A stretch of DNA of 15,706 nucleotides from NCBI GenBank assembly GCA_025350345.1, contig JANXYA010000336.1:1-15706 (forward strand). Direction: 5' to 3'. The notes below the pieces were generated by a model, which was given only the letters and a program-made list of their open reading frames with translations, was not told the DNA's origin and searched no databases. Origin of the DNA: Gammaproteobacteria bacterium (lineage in GTDB: Bacteria > Pseudomonadota > Gammaproteobacteria > Steroidobacterales > Steroidobacteraceae). Positions 1 through 7,558 of the stretch are shown here, piece by piece (position 1 is the first letter of the stretch; each line of letters starts with the position of its first letter). The position numbers and the translations under genes are program-made.

Positions 1-918
1 CTTGGCGAGCTCGATCTCCACGCGCTTGAGCGTGTCGACGTCCGAGGCGCCCTTGGCTTTCAGCACGCCGAAGGTGGTCGCCGGGCGGCCGTCGAGCCGC
101 GAGATGGAGCGCACCTCGGCGATGCCGTCGCGCACCTCGGCGATGTCGCCGAGCCGCACGACGCGGCCGTCGGCGAGCGTGAGGCGGGTGTCGGCCAGGA
201 GCGGCGCGGTGCGCGCGCTCCCGAGCACGCGGATCGACTGTTCGCTCCCACCCACCTGTGCGCGGCCCCCGGCGGCGTCGATGTTGACCTGACGCAGCTG
301 GTCATTCACCTCGGCGGCCGTGATGCCGGAAGACTGCATGCGCGCCGGATCCAGATCGACGCGGATCTCCCGATCGACGCCGCCCGAGCGGTTGACCTGC
401 GCCACGCCGCTGACCGCCAGCAGGCGCTTGTTGATCGTGTCGTCGACGAACCAGGAGAGCTGCTCCTCGGTCATGCCGGTGGTGCTGACCGCGTAGTAGG
501 CAATCGGACCGCCGTCGATTTCTTCGCGCCCGACCTGCGGCTCGAGGATGCCCGGCGGCAGGTCGGCGCGCACGCGCGCCACGGCATCGCGCACGTCGGT
601 GGTGGCGCGATCGACCGGCGTGCCGATCTGGAATTCCACGAACACCATCGCCTGGCCTTCCGTTGCGCGCGAGATGATGTTCTTGACGTTGCCGATCTTG
701 GAGACCGACCCTTCCACCTTCTGGAGTACCTGGGTCTCGATCTCCGAGGGCGCCGAGCCCGGCACGCCGATGAACACGTGCACGAAGGGCGCGGACACGT
801 CCGGGTTCAGCGTGACCGGCATGCGCACGAAGGCGACGATGCCGAACACCGTCAGCACCGCGAACAGCACCAGCGGGAAGACCGGGTGGGTGATCGCCCA
901 GGCCGATATGCGCCTCAT
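1..918 (-). CDS. RND-family efflux transporter permease, N-terminal part (cut by left edge)
   Basis: This is the first 306 residues of an inner-membrane RND (AcrB/HAE1-like) proton-driven exporter, which would pump substrates out through a periplasmic adaptor and an outer-membrane channel. The start is the ATG at 918, which overlaps the stop of the adaptor gene by 4 nt (ATGA). The protein opens with MRRISAWAITHPVF, followed by a first membrane helix at about residues 10-30. The next part is the periplasmic porter domain typical of the family, with recognisable stretches VPGSAPSEIETQVLQKVE, DVRDAVARVRADLPPG and SGVAQVNRSGG. Full-length members have about 1000-1050 residues, so roughly two thirds of the gene, including the proton-relay Asp and Lys residues of the membrane part, lies outside the window. 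The substrate cannot be judged from this portion; HAE1-type drug or solvent efflux is more likely than heavy-metal (CusA-type) export. Confidence 0.93.
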   Translation of the reverse strand, partial: MRRISAWAITHPVFPLVLFAVLTVFGIVAFVRMPVTLNPDVSAPFVHVFIGVPGSAPSEIETQVLQKVEGSVSKIGNVKNIISRATEGQAMVFVEFQIGTPVDRATTDVRDAVARVRADLPPGILEPQVGREEIDGGPIAYYAVSTTGMTEEQLSWFVDDTINKRLLAVSGVAQVNRSGGVDREIRVDLDPARMQSSGITAAEVNDQLRQVNIDAAGGRAQVGGSEQSIRVLGSARTAPLLADTRLTLADGRVVRLGDIAEVRDGIAEVRSISRLDGRPATTFGVLKAKGASDVDTLKRVEIELAK

Positions 919-2105
919 GGCGCGCTCACGAGCGCGTTCGCGCCTCCCGAGGCGAGGCCCTTGCCGCCTCCGCCGGCCACCGCCGTGGGCGCGACGGTGA
1001 CCTGCTCGCCGGCGCGCAGGAAGGCGCCGGCGATGGCGACCACGCGTTCATCGCCGCTCAGTCCGCCGCTGATGACCAGACCCTCGGAATGCGCGCCGCC
1101 GACCTTCACGGCGCGCCGCTCGACGCGATCGCCGGCGCCTACGATCAGCGTGTAGCTGCCCTGTTCATCGCTGAGGATCGCGGTCTGCGGCACGATGACG
1201 CCCACCGCGGCGCCGGTCTGGATCTCGGCGCGCGCAAAGGCGCCGGGCCTGAGATTCTGGTCCGCCGCGGGCAGCGCGATCCGCACCATGCCCTGGCGGC
1301 TGATTGGATCGATGGTGGCGCCGACCTGCCAGACCCTGCCGGTGAAGGGTGCGGCGACGCCGTCGAGGCGCACCTGCGCGCTCTGGCCCGCCTTCAGGCG
1401 CGGCATGTCCTGCTCGGCGACCTGGCCGCGCATTTCGATTTCACCGCGGTTCGCCAGGTGGAACAGCACGGTGACGCCGGAAGTGGCGATCTGGCCCACC
1501 TCGGCCGTGCGCGTGAGCACGATGCCATCGTTGGGCGCGACCACGGTGGTGCGCTGCCAGAGGGTCTGCGCTCCGGAGAGCTGGGCCTCGGCCGCCTTGA
1601 CCTTGGCCTGGGCGGTGAGCGCGCTGGTGCGGCGGCGCTCGAATTCCTCCGCGGAGAAGGAATCGCGCGCCCGCTCGGCGCGGGCATATTCGGCCTGCGC
1701 GGTGGCGGCGTTGGCCTTGAGTTCATCGAGCGAGGCCGCGGCGCTGTCGACCTGGGACTGGGCCGTCAGCGGGTTCAGTCGCGCGAGGACCTGCCCCTTG
1801 TGGACACGATCGCCCGGTTCGACCAGCACCGCCGAGATGCGCCCGCCGTCGCCCTCGACGCCGATCGGCATGTCATTCTGGGCGCTGATCTGGCCGGTGA
1901 GGGACACCGTCGACATCACGCTGCCCTGCCGAGGGGTGATGACCGTGACGAGGGGCGGGACGTTGGCATCCTTGCCGTCGCTCTTCGCGGCCCCATGTGA
2001 GCTCGCGAGCAGCACCCCCCCTACGAGCAGGGCAAGGACTACGCCGCCAGCAATCAGGCGCCGCCGGGTCAACCAGGACGGCGCGGCATCCGGTGTTCTT
2101 GTCAT
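915..2105 (-). CDS. RND efflux periplasmic adaptor (membrane fusion protein, HlyD/AcrA type)
   Basis: This adaptor links the RND pump encoded directly downstream to an outer-membrane channel. With the ATG at 2105 it has 396 residues. It shows an Arg-rich N-terminus, a single membrane anchor at about residues 15-34, a half lipoyl motif (VEPGDRVHKGQVLARLNP, about 95-112), an Ala/Glu-rich coiled coil at about 115-180, the second lipoyl half (VVAPNDGIVL), a beta-barrel domain and a membrane-proximal C-terminal domain. A GTG 24 nt upstream (2129) is an alternative start, but the ATG is preceded by a GGAG at a usable distance and gives the standard N-terminus. The stop overlaps the pump start (ATGA at 915-918), so the pair is translationally coupled. 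The Gly/Ala-rich tail after about residue 375 looks disordered. No regulator or outer-membrane channel gene is visible next to it on this side. Confidence 0.93.
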   Translation of the reverse strand: MTRTPDAAPSWLTRRRLIAGGVVLALLVGGVLLASSHGAAKSDGKDANVPPLVTVITPRQGSVMSTVSLTGQISAQNDMPIGVEGDGGRISAVLVEPGDRVHKGQVLARLNPLTAQSQVDSAAASLDELKANAATAQAEYARAERARDSFSAEEFERRRTSALTAQAKVKAAEAQLSGAQTLWQRTTVVAPNDGIVLTRTAEVGQIATSGVTVLFHLANRGEIEMRGQVAEQDMPRLKAGQSAQVRLDGVAAPFTGRVWQVGATIDPISRQGMVRIALPAADQNLRPGAFARAEIQTGAAVGVIVPQTAILSDEQGSYTLIVGAGDRVERRAVKVGGAHSEGLVISGGLSGDERVVAIAGAFLRAGEQVTVAPTAVAGGGGKGLASGGANALVSAP

Positions 2106-2161
2106 GATCTTGAGGACTCCGCTGGGCACTGGCGGCCGGCTACCCTGACCACCGCTAGATA

Positions 2162-2193
2162 ATTAGACTCAGGAACCGGGCCGGAGGTTTCAA
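2162..2193 (-). promoter_or_regulatory. Possible sigma70 promoter for the adaptor-RND pump operon
   Basis: Read on the minus strand, TTGAAA (2193-2188) is followed after 20 nt by TCTAAT (2167-2162), a 5 of 6 match to the -10 consensus. This is the only AT-rich patch in the GC-rich gap upstream of the adaptor, and it includes the imperfect palindrome CTAGATAATTAG (2155-2166 region). The spacer is longer than the usual 16-18 nt, so the assignment is weak. Confidence 0.25.
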
Positions 2194-2276
2194 CGCCATG
2201 CACCGGGACTCCGCAAGGGCCCCCATTCTACCCTTTGGGCCCCTCTCCGGGACCCCCTTCACCCAGCCAGCGCCCC

Positions 2277-2930
2277 TCAGGCGGCGGCCCGTTCGATGCA
2301 GCGCTCGCCCTGGTTGCGCGGCGTATTAACGTAACGGCTGACCGGGTAGTACTCGAACTCGCCCATGGCCGCCGCCATGTGCCCGGCCAGCCGGTCGGCG
2401 TGGTTGGAGGCCCAGTTGGACAGCCAGTCGGCCCAGGCCGCGGGCGAGAGCACCACGGGCATGCGATGGTGGAGTGGCGCCAGTGCCGCCGAGGCGGCAC
2501 GGGTCAGGATCGCAAAGCTCAGCTGGGTTTCGCCCCGGGGGTCTTTCCATTCCGACCACAGGCCCGCGAAGCTCAAGCCGGCCATCCCCGCGGCATGGAT
2601 GAAATGGGGCACCTTGCCCTCGGCCCCCGTGTGCCATTCGTACCAGCCCATGGCCGGCACCAGGCAGCGGGTATGTCGCACCGCACCGCGCCACATGGGC
2701 TTGGTGGCCGCCTCTTCGCTCCGGGCATTGATCGTCGAAGTGGGCAGCGTGGGCTGCGACCACCAGCCCGGAATCAGGCCCCAGCGCATGGGCAGGGCCT
2801 CTCCCGTCCGGACCACCGGCAGCAGCATCGTGGGCGCGGCGTTGTACACGCGCTCGAAGGGATTGCGGACGCGGATGTTGTACTCGCGTTCGATCGCCGC
2901 CTGTTCGCGCGACACATAGCGTCCGCACAT
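2277..2930 (-). CDS. yedK: SOS response-associated peptidase (SRAP/YedK-HMCES family)
   Basis: SRAP proteins recognise abasic sites in single-stranded DNA and form a stable thiazolidine crosslink through Cys2 after removal of Met1, shielding the lesion during replication. The 217-residue product begins MCGRY, the family signature, with Cys2 in place. The other expected active-site residues are visible: Asn68 in INARSE, Glu98 in GWYEW, and the His of LHHRMPVVL (about 154). Other conserved blocks are NAAPT (30-34) and RWGLIPGWW (49-57). Length matches the family (about 220). The start is fixed by the invariant MCGRY. It lies 15 nt downstream of the nnrU-like gene on the same strand and may be co-transcribed with it; the Shine-Dalgarno sequence is weak. 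I see no LexA-type box immediately upstream. The C-terminal tail (NQGERCIERAAA) is unremarkable. Confidence 0.95.
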   Translation of the reverse strand: MCGRYVSREQAAIEREYNIRVRNPFERVYNAAPTMLLPVVRTGEALPMRWGLIPGWWSQPTLPTSTINARSEEAATKPMWRGAVRHTRCLVPAMGWYEWHTGAEGKVPHFIHAAGMAGLSFAGLWSEWKDPRGETQLSFAILTRAASAALAPLHHRMPVVLSPAAWADWLSNWASNHADRLAGHMAAAMGEFEYYPVSRYVNTPRNQGERCIERAAA

Positions 2931-2945
2931 GATCGTTGCTCAGCC

Positions 2946-3512
2946 CTACGGGGAAACGCCGATCAGCTTCAGGTGCGCCCAGTTGATGAACATCCAGTAC
3001 AGGGCCAGCCCGAGCAGGATCGCGAGCGGATCGTTCCAGCGCGAGGGCTTCGCACCCATGGCGGCCTTCGCCGGCCGGCGCCTGAGGGAGATGCGATCGG
3101 TGACCGCCCAGGCGAGCAGGGCGCCGAACAGCAGCACATCCGCGGCACTGCCGTTCGAGAGCAGGTGCGCAAAGGCCCACAGCTTCACCGCCACGAGCAT
3201 GGGGTGTTTCACCGCCGACTGGATCCGCCCGGGCAGGTAGGCCGCGAGCAGCAGTGGGAACACCGGCAGCATCAGCACTCGCGTGACGGTGCGCAGCCAG
3301 GCGGGCGGGACATACCAGATGATCGGCTCGGCCCGCGCGAGCGCGAAGCCGTGGATGATCAGCAGAAACCCCGCCAGTGAGACAAGCGAATACAGGCCGC
3401 GCCAGAAGCGCACCCCTAAGCGCAGGGCCACCCGTTCGCGCCACTGTGGGGCGACGATTGCGATGGAGTGCACGCCGAGGAACAGAACCAGGCCGATGAG
3501 GAGGTCGATCAT
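2946..3512 (-). CDS. NnrU family membrane protein
   Basis: The 188-residue integral membrane protein has about five or six hydrophobic segments, beginning with the first helix at residues 2-18. Conserved NnrU blocks are visible: RFWRGLYSLVSLAGF near the N-terminus, and the central KHPMLVAVKLWAFAHLLSNG followed by DVLLFGALLAWAV. NnrU was named for a gene in a denitrification cluster (nitrite/nitric oxide reductase region), but most homologues sit in unrelated contexts and the biochemical role is not established; the fold resembles isoprenylcysteine methyltransferase-like membrane proteins. No nitrogen-oxide genes are present here. The ATG at 3512 has only a weak AAGTGA upstream. It probably leads a two-gene unit with the SRAP gene and is divergent from the secreted SnoaL-like gene at 3598. 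Confidence 0.88.
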   Translation of the reverse strand: MIDLLIGLVLFLGVHSIAIVAPQWRERVALRLGVRFWRGLYSLVSLAGFLLIIHGFALARAEPIIWYVPPAWLRTVTRVLMLPVFPLLLAAYLPGRIQSAVKHPMLVAVKLWAFAHLLSNGSAADVLLFGALLAWAVTDRISLRRRPAKAAMGAKPSRWNDPLAILLGLALYWMFINWAHLKLIGVSP

Positions 3513-3597
3513 GGGTCACTTAAAGCCAAATCTGGCGCCGTGCCGCAGCTTCAGTTTATTGTCGCGCCCCCGCAATCGCAATTTCCCGGGATCGAAC

Positions 3598-4107
3598 ATG
3601 AAGAAGCACAGTCTCCCCGCCCTGCTTGCCCTGCTCCTCGCCCTGCCAGCCGCCGCCGCGGACCGGCTCGAAGCCCTCGCCAGCGAGGTGCGGGCCACCG
3701 AGACCGCCTTCGCCGCGACCATGGCCCAGCGCGATCTGAAGGCCTTCACCCGCTTCCTCGCGCCCGATGCGGTGTTCATCGACGATCCGGTGAACCGCGG
3801 GCCGGACGCGATCGTCGCCGCCTGGCGCAGCTACTTCGAGGGCGCCAAGGCGCCCTTCTCCTGGGCGCCGGACACCGTTGCCGTGCTCCAGACCGGCCGG
3901 CTGGCCCTGAGCAGCGGACCGGTCCTGTCACCGGACGGCAAGCGAATCGGCACGTTCAACTCAGTGTGGCGGCGCGAGCAGGACGGCCATTGGCGCATCG
4001 TGCTCGATCATGGCTGTCCCGCCTGCCGCTGCCCTCCGCCAGTCAGTCCGGGTACCGGCGCGGCCCCGGCCGCTGGCACGGGCGGTGGTGCGAGCGGCAC
4101 GAACTGA
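3598..4107 (+). CDS. Secreted NTF2/SnoaL-like (DUF4440) protein
   Basis: The 169-residue product has a clear Sec signal peptide (MKKHSLPALLALLLALPAAAA, likely cleavage after about residue 21) followed by one NTF2-like alpha+beta domain (about 25-140). Typical family positions are seen: the helical ETAFAATMAQRDLKAFTRFL, then APDAVFIDD, and the closing strands FNSVWRREQDGHWRIVLDHG. DUF4440 proteins form small conical barrels; many are of unknown function and some act as isomerases or dehydratases, so no reaction can be assigned. The domain ends in GCPACRCPPP and a Gly/Ala/Pro-rich tail of about 25 residues that is probably disordered and exported with the domain; the Cys cluster could bind metal or form disulfides. 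The ATG is chosen because it starts the signal peptide. Its stop lies 6 nt from the stop of the convergent ABC permease gene, with no terminator hairpin between them. Confidence 0.85.
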   Translation: MKKHSLPALLALLLALPAAAADRLEALASEVRATETAFAATMAQRDLKAFTRFLAPDAVFIDDPVNRGPDAIVAAWRSYFEGAKAPFSWAPDTVAVLQTGRLALSSGPVLSPDGKRIGTFNSVWRREQDGHWRIVLDHGCPACRCPPPVSPGTGAAPAAGTGGGASGTN

Positions 4108-4113
4108 ATCGCT

Positions 4114-5289
4114 TCAGGTCGAGATCGCCAGCCGCTCGGAAGCGTAGACGCGGCGCGTGAGCGCAAACACGACCACCGCCACGAGCATCGTCACCACGGC
4201 ACTTAAGGACAGCGCGAGGGCGGACAGGGGCTCGACGCGCAGCAGGCGCATGATCGCCAGCTGCTGGCCGAGCAGCGGCACGGCGTACATCCACAGCTGT
4301 GCCTTGACCGGCAGCACGCTCAGCACGATGGAGGGAATCAGCGGCACGAGCTGCGCGAGACCCAGGTAGGTCTGCGCCTCGCGCACCGTGCGGGCGAAGG
4401 CCGCGATCAGGATCTGCGCGATGCAGATCAGCAGCACCAGTGGCACCAGCATGGGCAGCGCCACCGCGAAAAAGTGCGGCCCGAGGGCCAGGCTCATGCC
4501 CAGTTCCTCGGTGGGCATGAAGTGCCCCACCAGCAGGAACGCCAGCAGGCCGAGTGTCAGGCTCGCCAGGCTGAAGGTCGCGGTGGCCAGCAACTTGCCG
4601 AGCAGGATCCGGTCTCTTGGTACTGGATTGATGAGCAGTGGCTCGAGCGACTGGCGTTCGCGCTCGCCCGCGGTGGAATCGATCGCCAGCCAGATGCCGC
4701 CGATGAAGATGGTCAGCACCAGCATGTAGGGCAGCATGGCGAACAGCAGCGCGCCGCGCGCCTGCGGCGTGGCGGTATCGCTCGTGGCAATGACGAGCGG
4801 GGTGGCGATCGCGGGCGAGAAGCCGCGCGCCAGCAGGCGCAGGGCGCCGTGGCGGCGGCCGTAGGACTCGAGCATGCCGCGCAGGCGCTCCACGTCGCTG
4901 TTGGCTTCACGGCGCGAGGAGTCGTAGATCAGCTCGACCTGCGCCGGCTGTCCGGCGCGCCAGTCCGCGCCGTAGTCCGCCGACACGCTTAAGGCCAGAT
5001 CGATCCGTTGCTCGCGTACGGCGAGTTCGGCATCGGCGACCGGCGGCTTCTGCTCCAGGCCCATCTGGCGGAGCGAGGCGATCAGTTCGGGGGCGCGCTC
5101 GGCGTTGATGACGACGACGGGGAGCGGGCGCTCGGCCTTCTCCAGTTCGCGCCCGACGACCAGGCGCATCAGCACCAGGAACAGCACCGGGCCCAGCAGC
5201 GGACCGAGCAGCAGGCTGTTGAGCAGCACGCGCCGGTCGCGCAGGCTCTCGCGGCACTCCTTGATGTAGACCGTGAGTGCCGGACTCAC
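4114..5289 (-). CDS. ABC transporter permease, NatB-like (ABC-2 type)
   Basis: This is the membrane subunit of an ABC-2 exporter, partner of the ATPase directly upstream. The 391-residue protein shows the NatB/COG1668 layout: a cytoplasmic N-terminus with IKECRESLRDRR, a first helix at about 24-44, a large extracytoplasmic domain (about 50-175), then about six helices (roughly 180-203, 233-256, 272-297, 308-328, 331-348, 356-377). The conserved coupling segment GERERQSLEPLLINPVPR at 208-225, followed by RILLGK, is diagnostic. NatAB of Bacillus exports sodium; relatives export peptides or lipids, so the substrate is open. The start is a GTG whose last bases overlap the ATPase stop (GTGA, 5286-5289), making it the last of five overlapping genes. 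A clear terminator is not visible before the convergent gene that ends at 4107. Confidence 0.92.
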   Translation of the reverse strand: MSPALTVYIKECRESLRDRRVLLNSLLLGPLLGPVLFLVLMRLVVGRELEKAERPLPVVVINAERAPELIASLRQMGLEQKPPVADAELAVREQRIDLALSVSADYGADWRAGQPAQVELIYDSSRREANSDVERLRGMLESYGRRHGALRLLARGFSPAIATPLVIATSDTATPQARGALLFAMLPYMLVLTIFIGGIWLAIDSTAGERERQSLEPLLINPVPRDRILLGKLLATATFSLASLTLGLLAFLLVGHFMPTEELGMSLALGPHFFAVALPMLVPLVLLICIAQILIAAFARTVREAQTYLGLAQLVPLIPSIVLSVLPVKAQLWMYAVPLLGQQLAIMRLLRVEPLSALALSLSAVVTMLVAVVVFALTRRVYASERLAIST

Positions 5290-6032
5290 GGCGCACCGCC
5301 CGCACTGCTCTTGTCGGCCGCCGCGATGATGTGCATGAACGCTTCTTCGAGATTCGCTTCGGAGGCCACGGCGCGCAGCTCATCGGCGGTGCCTTCGGCC
5401 ACCACGCGGCCGTGGGCTATGATCACGATGCGATCGCACAGCGCCGCCACCTCCTGCATCAGGTGCGTGGACAGCAGCACGCAACGGCCCTCGCCCTTCA
5501 GGCGGCGCAGGAACTCGCGCAGGCTCCGCGTCGCCATGACATCCAGCCCGTTGGTGGGCTCATCGAGCACCACGTTGCGCGGCCCGTGCACCAGCGCGCG
5601 CGCAATCGCCGTCTTCACGCGCTCGCCCTGCGAGAAGCCCTCGGTGCGACGCGCCGCCAGATCCTGCATGCCCAGCGTTTCGATCAACCAGTCCGCGCGG
5701 GCGCGTGCTTCGCCTCGGTCCAGTCCCTGGAGCGCCGCGAAGTACTCGATGTTCTCCCGCGCCGTCAGGCGCTTGTACAGGCCGCGTGAATCGGGCAGCA
5801 CTCCCAGGAGCCGTCGCACCGCCAGCGGATCCTCGGCCGTGCTGCGGCCATCGACTTCGATGGTGCCGGCATCCGGGCGCATGAGCGTGTAGAGCATCCG
5901 GAGCGTCGTGGTCTTGCCGGCGCCGTTGGGTCCGAGCAGGCCCGTGATCTGCCCGTCGCGCGCCACGAAGGAGACGCCGTCGACCGCGCGCACGGCGCCG
6001 AAGGACTTGCGCAGCTCGTGCAGCTCGATCAT
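5286..6032 (-). CDS. ABC transporter ATP-binding protein, NatA-like
   Basis: This is the 248-residue cytoplasmic nucleotide-binding subunit of an ABC-2 exporter. Motifs in order: Walker A GPNGAGKT (34-41), signature FSQGER (133-138), Walker B NVVLDEP (153-159), D-loop GLD (162-164) and switch His190 in LLSTH. All catalytic residues are present, so it should be an active ATPase. At the usual Q-loop place the sequence reads VLPDSRGLY (78-86) without a Gln; this form is common in the NatA/CcmA-like branch. The ATG at 6032 overlaps the stop of the hydrolase gene upstream (ATGA), and its own stop overlaps the GTG of the permease gene (GTGA). Obligate co-translation with the permease at 4114 is likely. 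The C-terminal 30 residues end in an Ala-rich tail without a recognisable extra domain. Confidence 0.95.
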   Translation of the reverse strand: MIELHELRKSFGAVRAVDGVSFVARDGQITGLLGPNGAGKTTTLRMLYTLMRPDAGTIEVDGRSTAEDPLAVRRLLGVLPDSRGLYKRLTARENIEYFAALQGLDRGEARARADWLIETLGMQDLAARRTEGFSQGERVKTAIARALVHGPRNVVLDEPTNGLDVMATRSLREFLRRLKGEGRCVLLSTHLMQEVAALCDRIVIIAHGRVVAEGTADELRAVASEANLEEAFMHIIAAADKSSAGGAP

Positions 6033-7558
6033 GGGTTCTCACCATTGGCGTCGATGAAGAGGGGTGTCTGGCCCAGCACCTCCAGGCAGTGCGCGTCCAG
6101 GTGGCGCGCGTCGAGCGTGCGGATGAACTCCCCCAGCAGGCGCGGCATGCAGCCCACGCTCAGCAGGCCATGCCCCTGCCCGGCCACCTTGAGGACGCGG
6201 CCGTTCGGGAGCGTGCGCACGATCGCCTCGGCATAGCGCGGCGGCGTCACCGGATCGTGCTCCCCGGCGAGCAGCAGCACGGGCACGGGACCGGCGAGCG
6301 GCGCCGCGAAATCCGCCGGTGCCGCCGCATGCGGCCAGGACGGGCACACATTGATCAGCCACTCGATGAGCGCGTTGCCGAGCAGCGTGCCCGCATCCTG
6401 CGGGTTCGGATGGAGCCGCCCGGCATCCTCGGCGCAGATGACGGACAGCGCCATGCCGCCGTTCACATGGTCCGCCACATCGCCGACCACGACCTGGGCC
6501 TGCCCCAGGAGCGGCGCGTAGCGGCCGGCGTCGGCTTCGGCCAGCACGTACGGCAGGAGCGCCGCGGTGTAGGGGCTGTAGGCGTAGAAGCGCACCAGCT
6601 GCGCCAGCTCGCTGGCGTCGATGGTCTGCTGCCGCATCTGAAAGGTGTAGGGATCGCGCATGTCCAGTCGCTGCGGCTGCGCGCGCAGGCGCCCCTGCAC
6701 GCGCTGCAGCGTCTGGTAGGGATCGCCGAAGCGCTCGGCGCAGCTGCGATCCGCACGACAGCGGGCGAACAGCTCGCTCAAGGCGTCCTCGAGATTGCGC
6801 GCGTGCTCGCTCCCCAGCGCCAGATCGTTGGGTACCGCGCTGTCGAGCACGATGGCGCGCACGCCCTGCGGGTAGCGCCTGGCGTACTGCTGCGCCATGC
6901 GCGTGCCGTAGGACACTCCAAGCAGGTCCAGCTGCGGGCCGCCGATGGCGCGGCGCACCGCCTCGAGGTCCGCCGCCGCGTCGCTGGTGGTGTAGTACTG
7001 CGGTGCGGCGCGCGTGGCCAGCTGGGCCGCGCACTCGCGCACGCGCTCCGGGCCACGCGACGGCGGCGTCTTCGATCCTTCTTCGTCGTGATCGCAGCTG
7101 AGCGAATTGGAGCCGCCGGTACCGCGCTGGTCAATGAGCAGCACCCGGTGCCGCTTGCGCAGGTCTGCAAATGCGCCGGCAATGATCGGGTAGGTCTCGC
7201 TCGCCGCCCCGCCCGGGCCGCCGTCCAGAAACACCACCGGGTCGGCATCGGGCTGGGCCGCCTCGGCGTTCACCACGGCCACCCTGAGACGAATGTGGCG
7301 GCCCGCCGGCTGCGCGCGATCTTCCGGCACGTCCAGGCCGGTGCAATAGGCACGCAGCGTCGGCGCGCCCTCGCCCGGCTTGCCGATGTCGCAGGGCTCG
7401 AGCTTCAGTGTCCCGAGCCGCAGCACGTCGGCCGCGACGGGCGTGACGGCCGAGGCGTCCTCCCCTTTCGGGGCCTCGCTCGTGCGGTGCCGGAGCGACC
7501 AGCCGAGCGCCACGGCCAGGAGCAGCGCGATCAGGACCCGCCGGAGCCGCGGATTCAC
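6029..7558 (-). CDS. Membrane-anchored TAP-like alpha/beta hydrolase (probable aminopeptidase)
   Basis: Product of 509 residues in the proline iminopeptidase/tripeptidyl aminopeptidase (SlpD/E, TAP) branch of the alpha/beta hydrolases, which remove residues from peptide N-termini. From the GTG at 7558: signal anchor at about 7-21 after NPRLRR, oxyanion loop FLDGGPGGAA (about 110-119), DQRGTGGS, nucleophile elbow GVSYGT with Ser216, acid Asp435 in GEHDPVTPP and base His463 in GQGHG. The C-terminal TAP-like domain has the usual Cys/Trp block (VCPSWP). The family commonly has about 480-530 residues. An ATG at 7621 would add 21 residues, but the GTG overlaps the DUF2127 stop by exactly 4 nt (GTGA) and places the hydrophobic anchor right at the N-terminus. 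The active domain should face the periplasm. Its stop overlaps the ABC ATPase start, suggesting a peptide as the shared substrate; that link is inference. Confidence 0.9.
   Translation of the reverse strand: MNPRLRRVLIALLLAVALGWSLRHRTSEAPKGEDASAVTPVAADVLRLGTLKLEPCDIGKPGEGAPTLRAYCTGLDVPEDRAQPAGRHIRLRVAVVNAEAAQPDADPVVFLDGGPGGAASETYPIIAGAFADLRKRHRVLLIDQRGTGGSNSLSCDHDEEGSKTPPSRGPERVRECAAQLATRAAPQYYTTSDAAADLEAVRRAIGGPQLDLLGVSYGTRMAQQYARRYPQGVRAIVLDSAVPNDLALGSEHARNLEDALSELFARCRADRSCAERFGDPYQTLQRVQGRLRAQPQRLDMRDPYTFQMRQQTIDASELAQLVRFYAYSPYTAALLPYVLAEADAGRYAPLLGQAQVVVGDVADHVNGGMALSVICAEDAGRLHPNPQDAGTLLGNALIEWLINVCPSWPHAAAPADFAAPLAGPVPVLLLAGEHDPVTPPRYAEAIVRTLPNGRVLKVAGQGHGLLSVGCMPRLLGEFIRTLDARHLDAHCLEVLGQTPLFIDANGENP

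Noticed and set aside
1089..2148. Long plus-strand frames across the efflux adaptor gene
   Set aside because: Shadows of the minus-strand adaptor, which has clear lipoyl and coiled-coil features.
2215..2244. Two GGGCCC palindromes considered as a terminator for the SRAP gene
   Set aside because: A 6-bp GC stem is possible, but no T-run follows on the minus strand, the loop is 14 nt, and it may simply reflect base composition.
2235..3380. A 381-codon plus-strand open frame opposite the SRAP and NnrU genes
   Set aside because: The translated sequence is Gly/Arg/Gln-rich low complexity without family features; the SRAP active site on the other strand is complete.
3513..3597. Promoters for the divergent NnrU and SnoaL-like genes
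   Set aside because: AT-rich bits (TTTATT at 3555-3560, CAATAA on the minus strand) exist, but no -35 at proper spacing was found on either strand, so no call is made.
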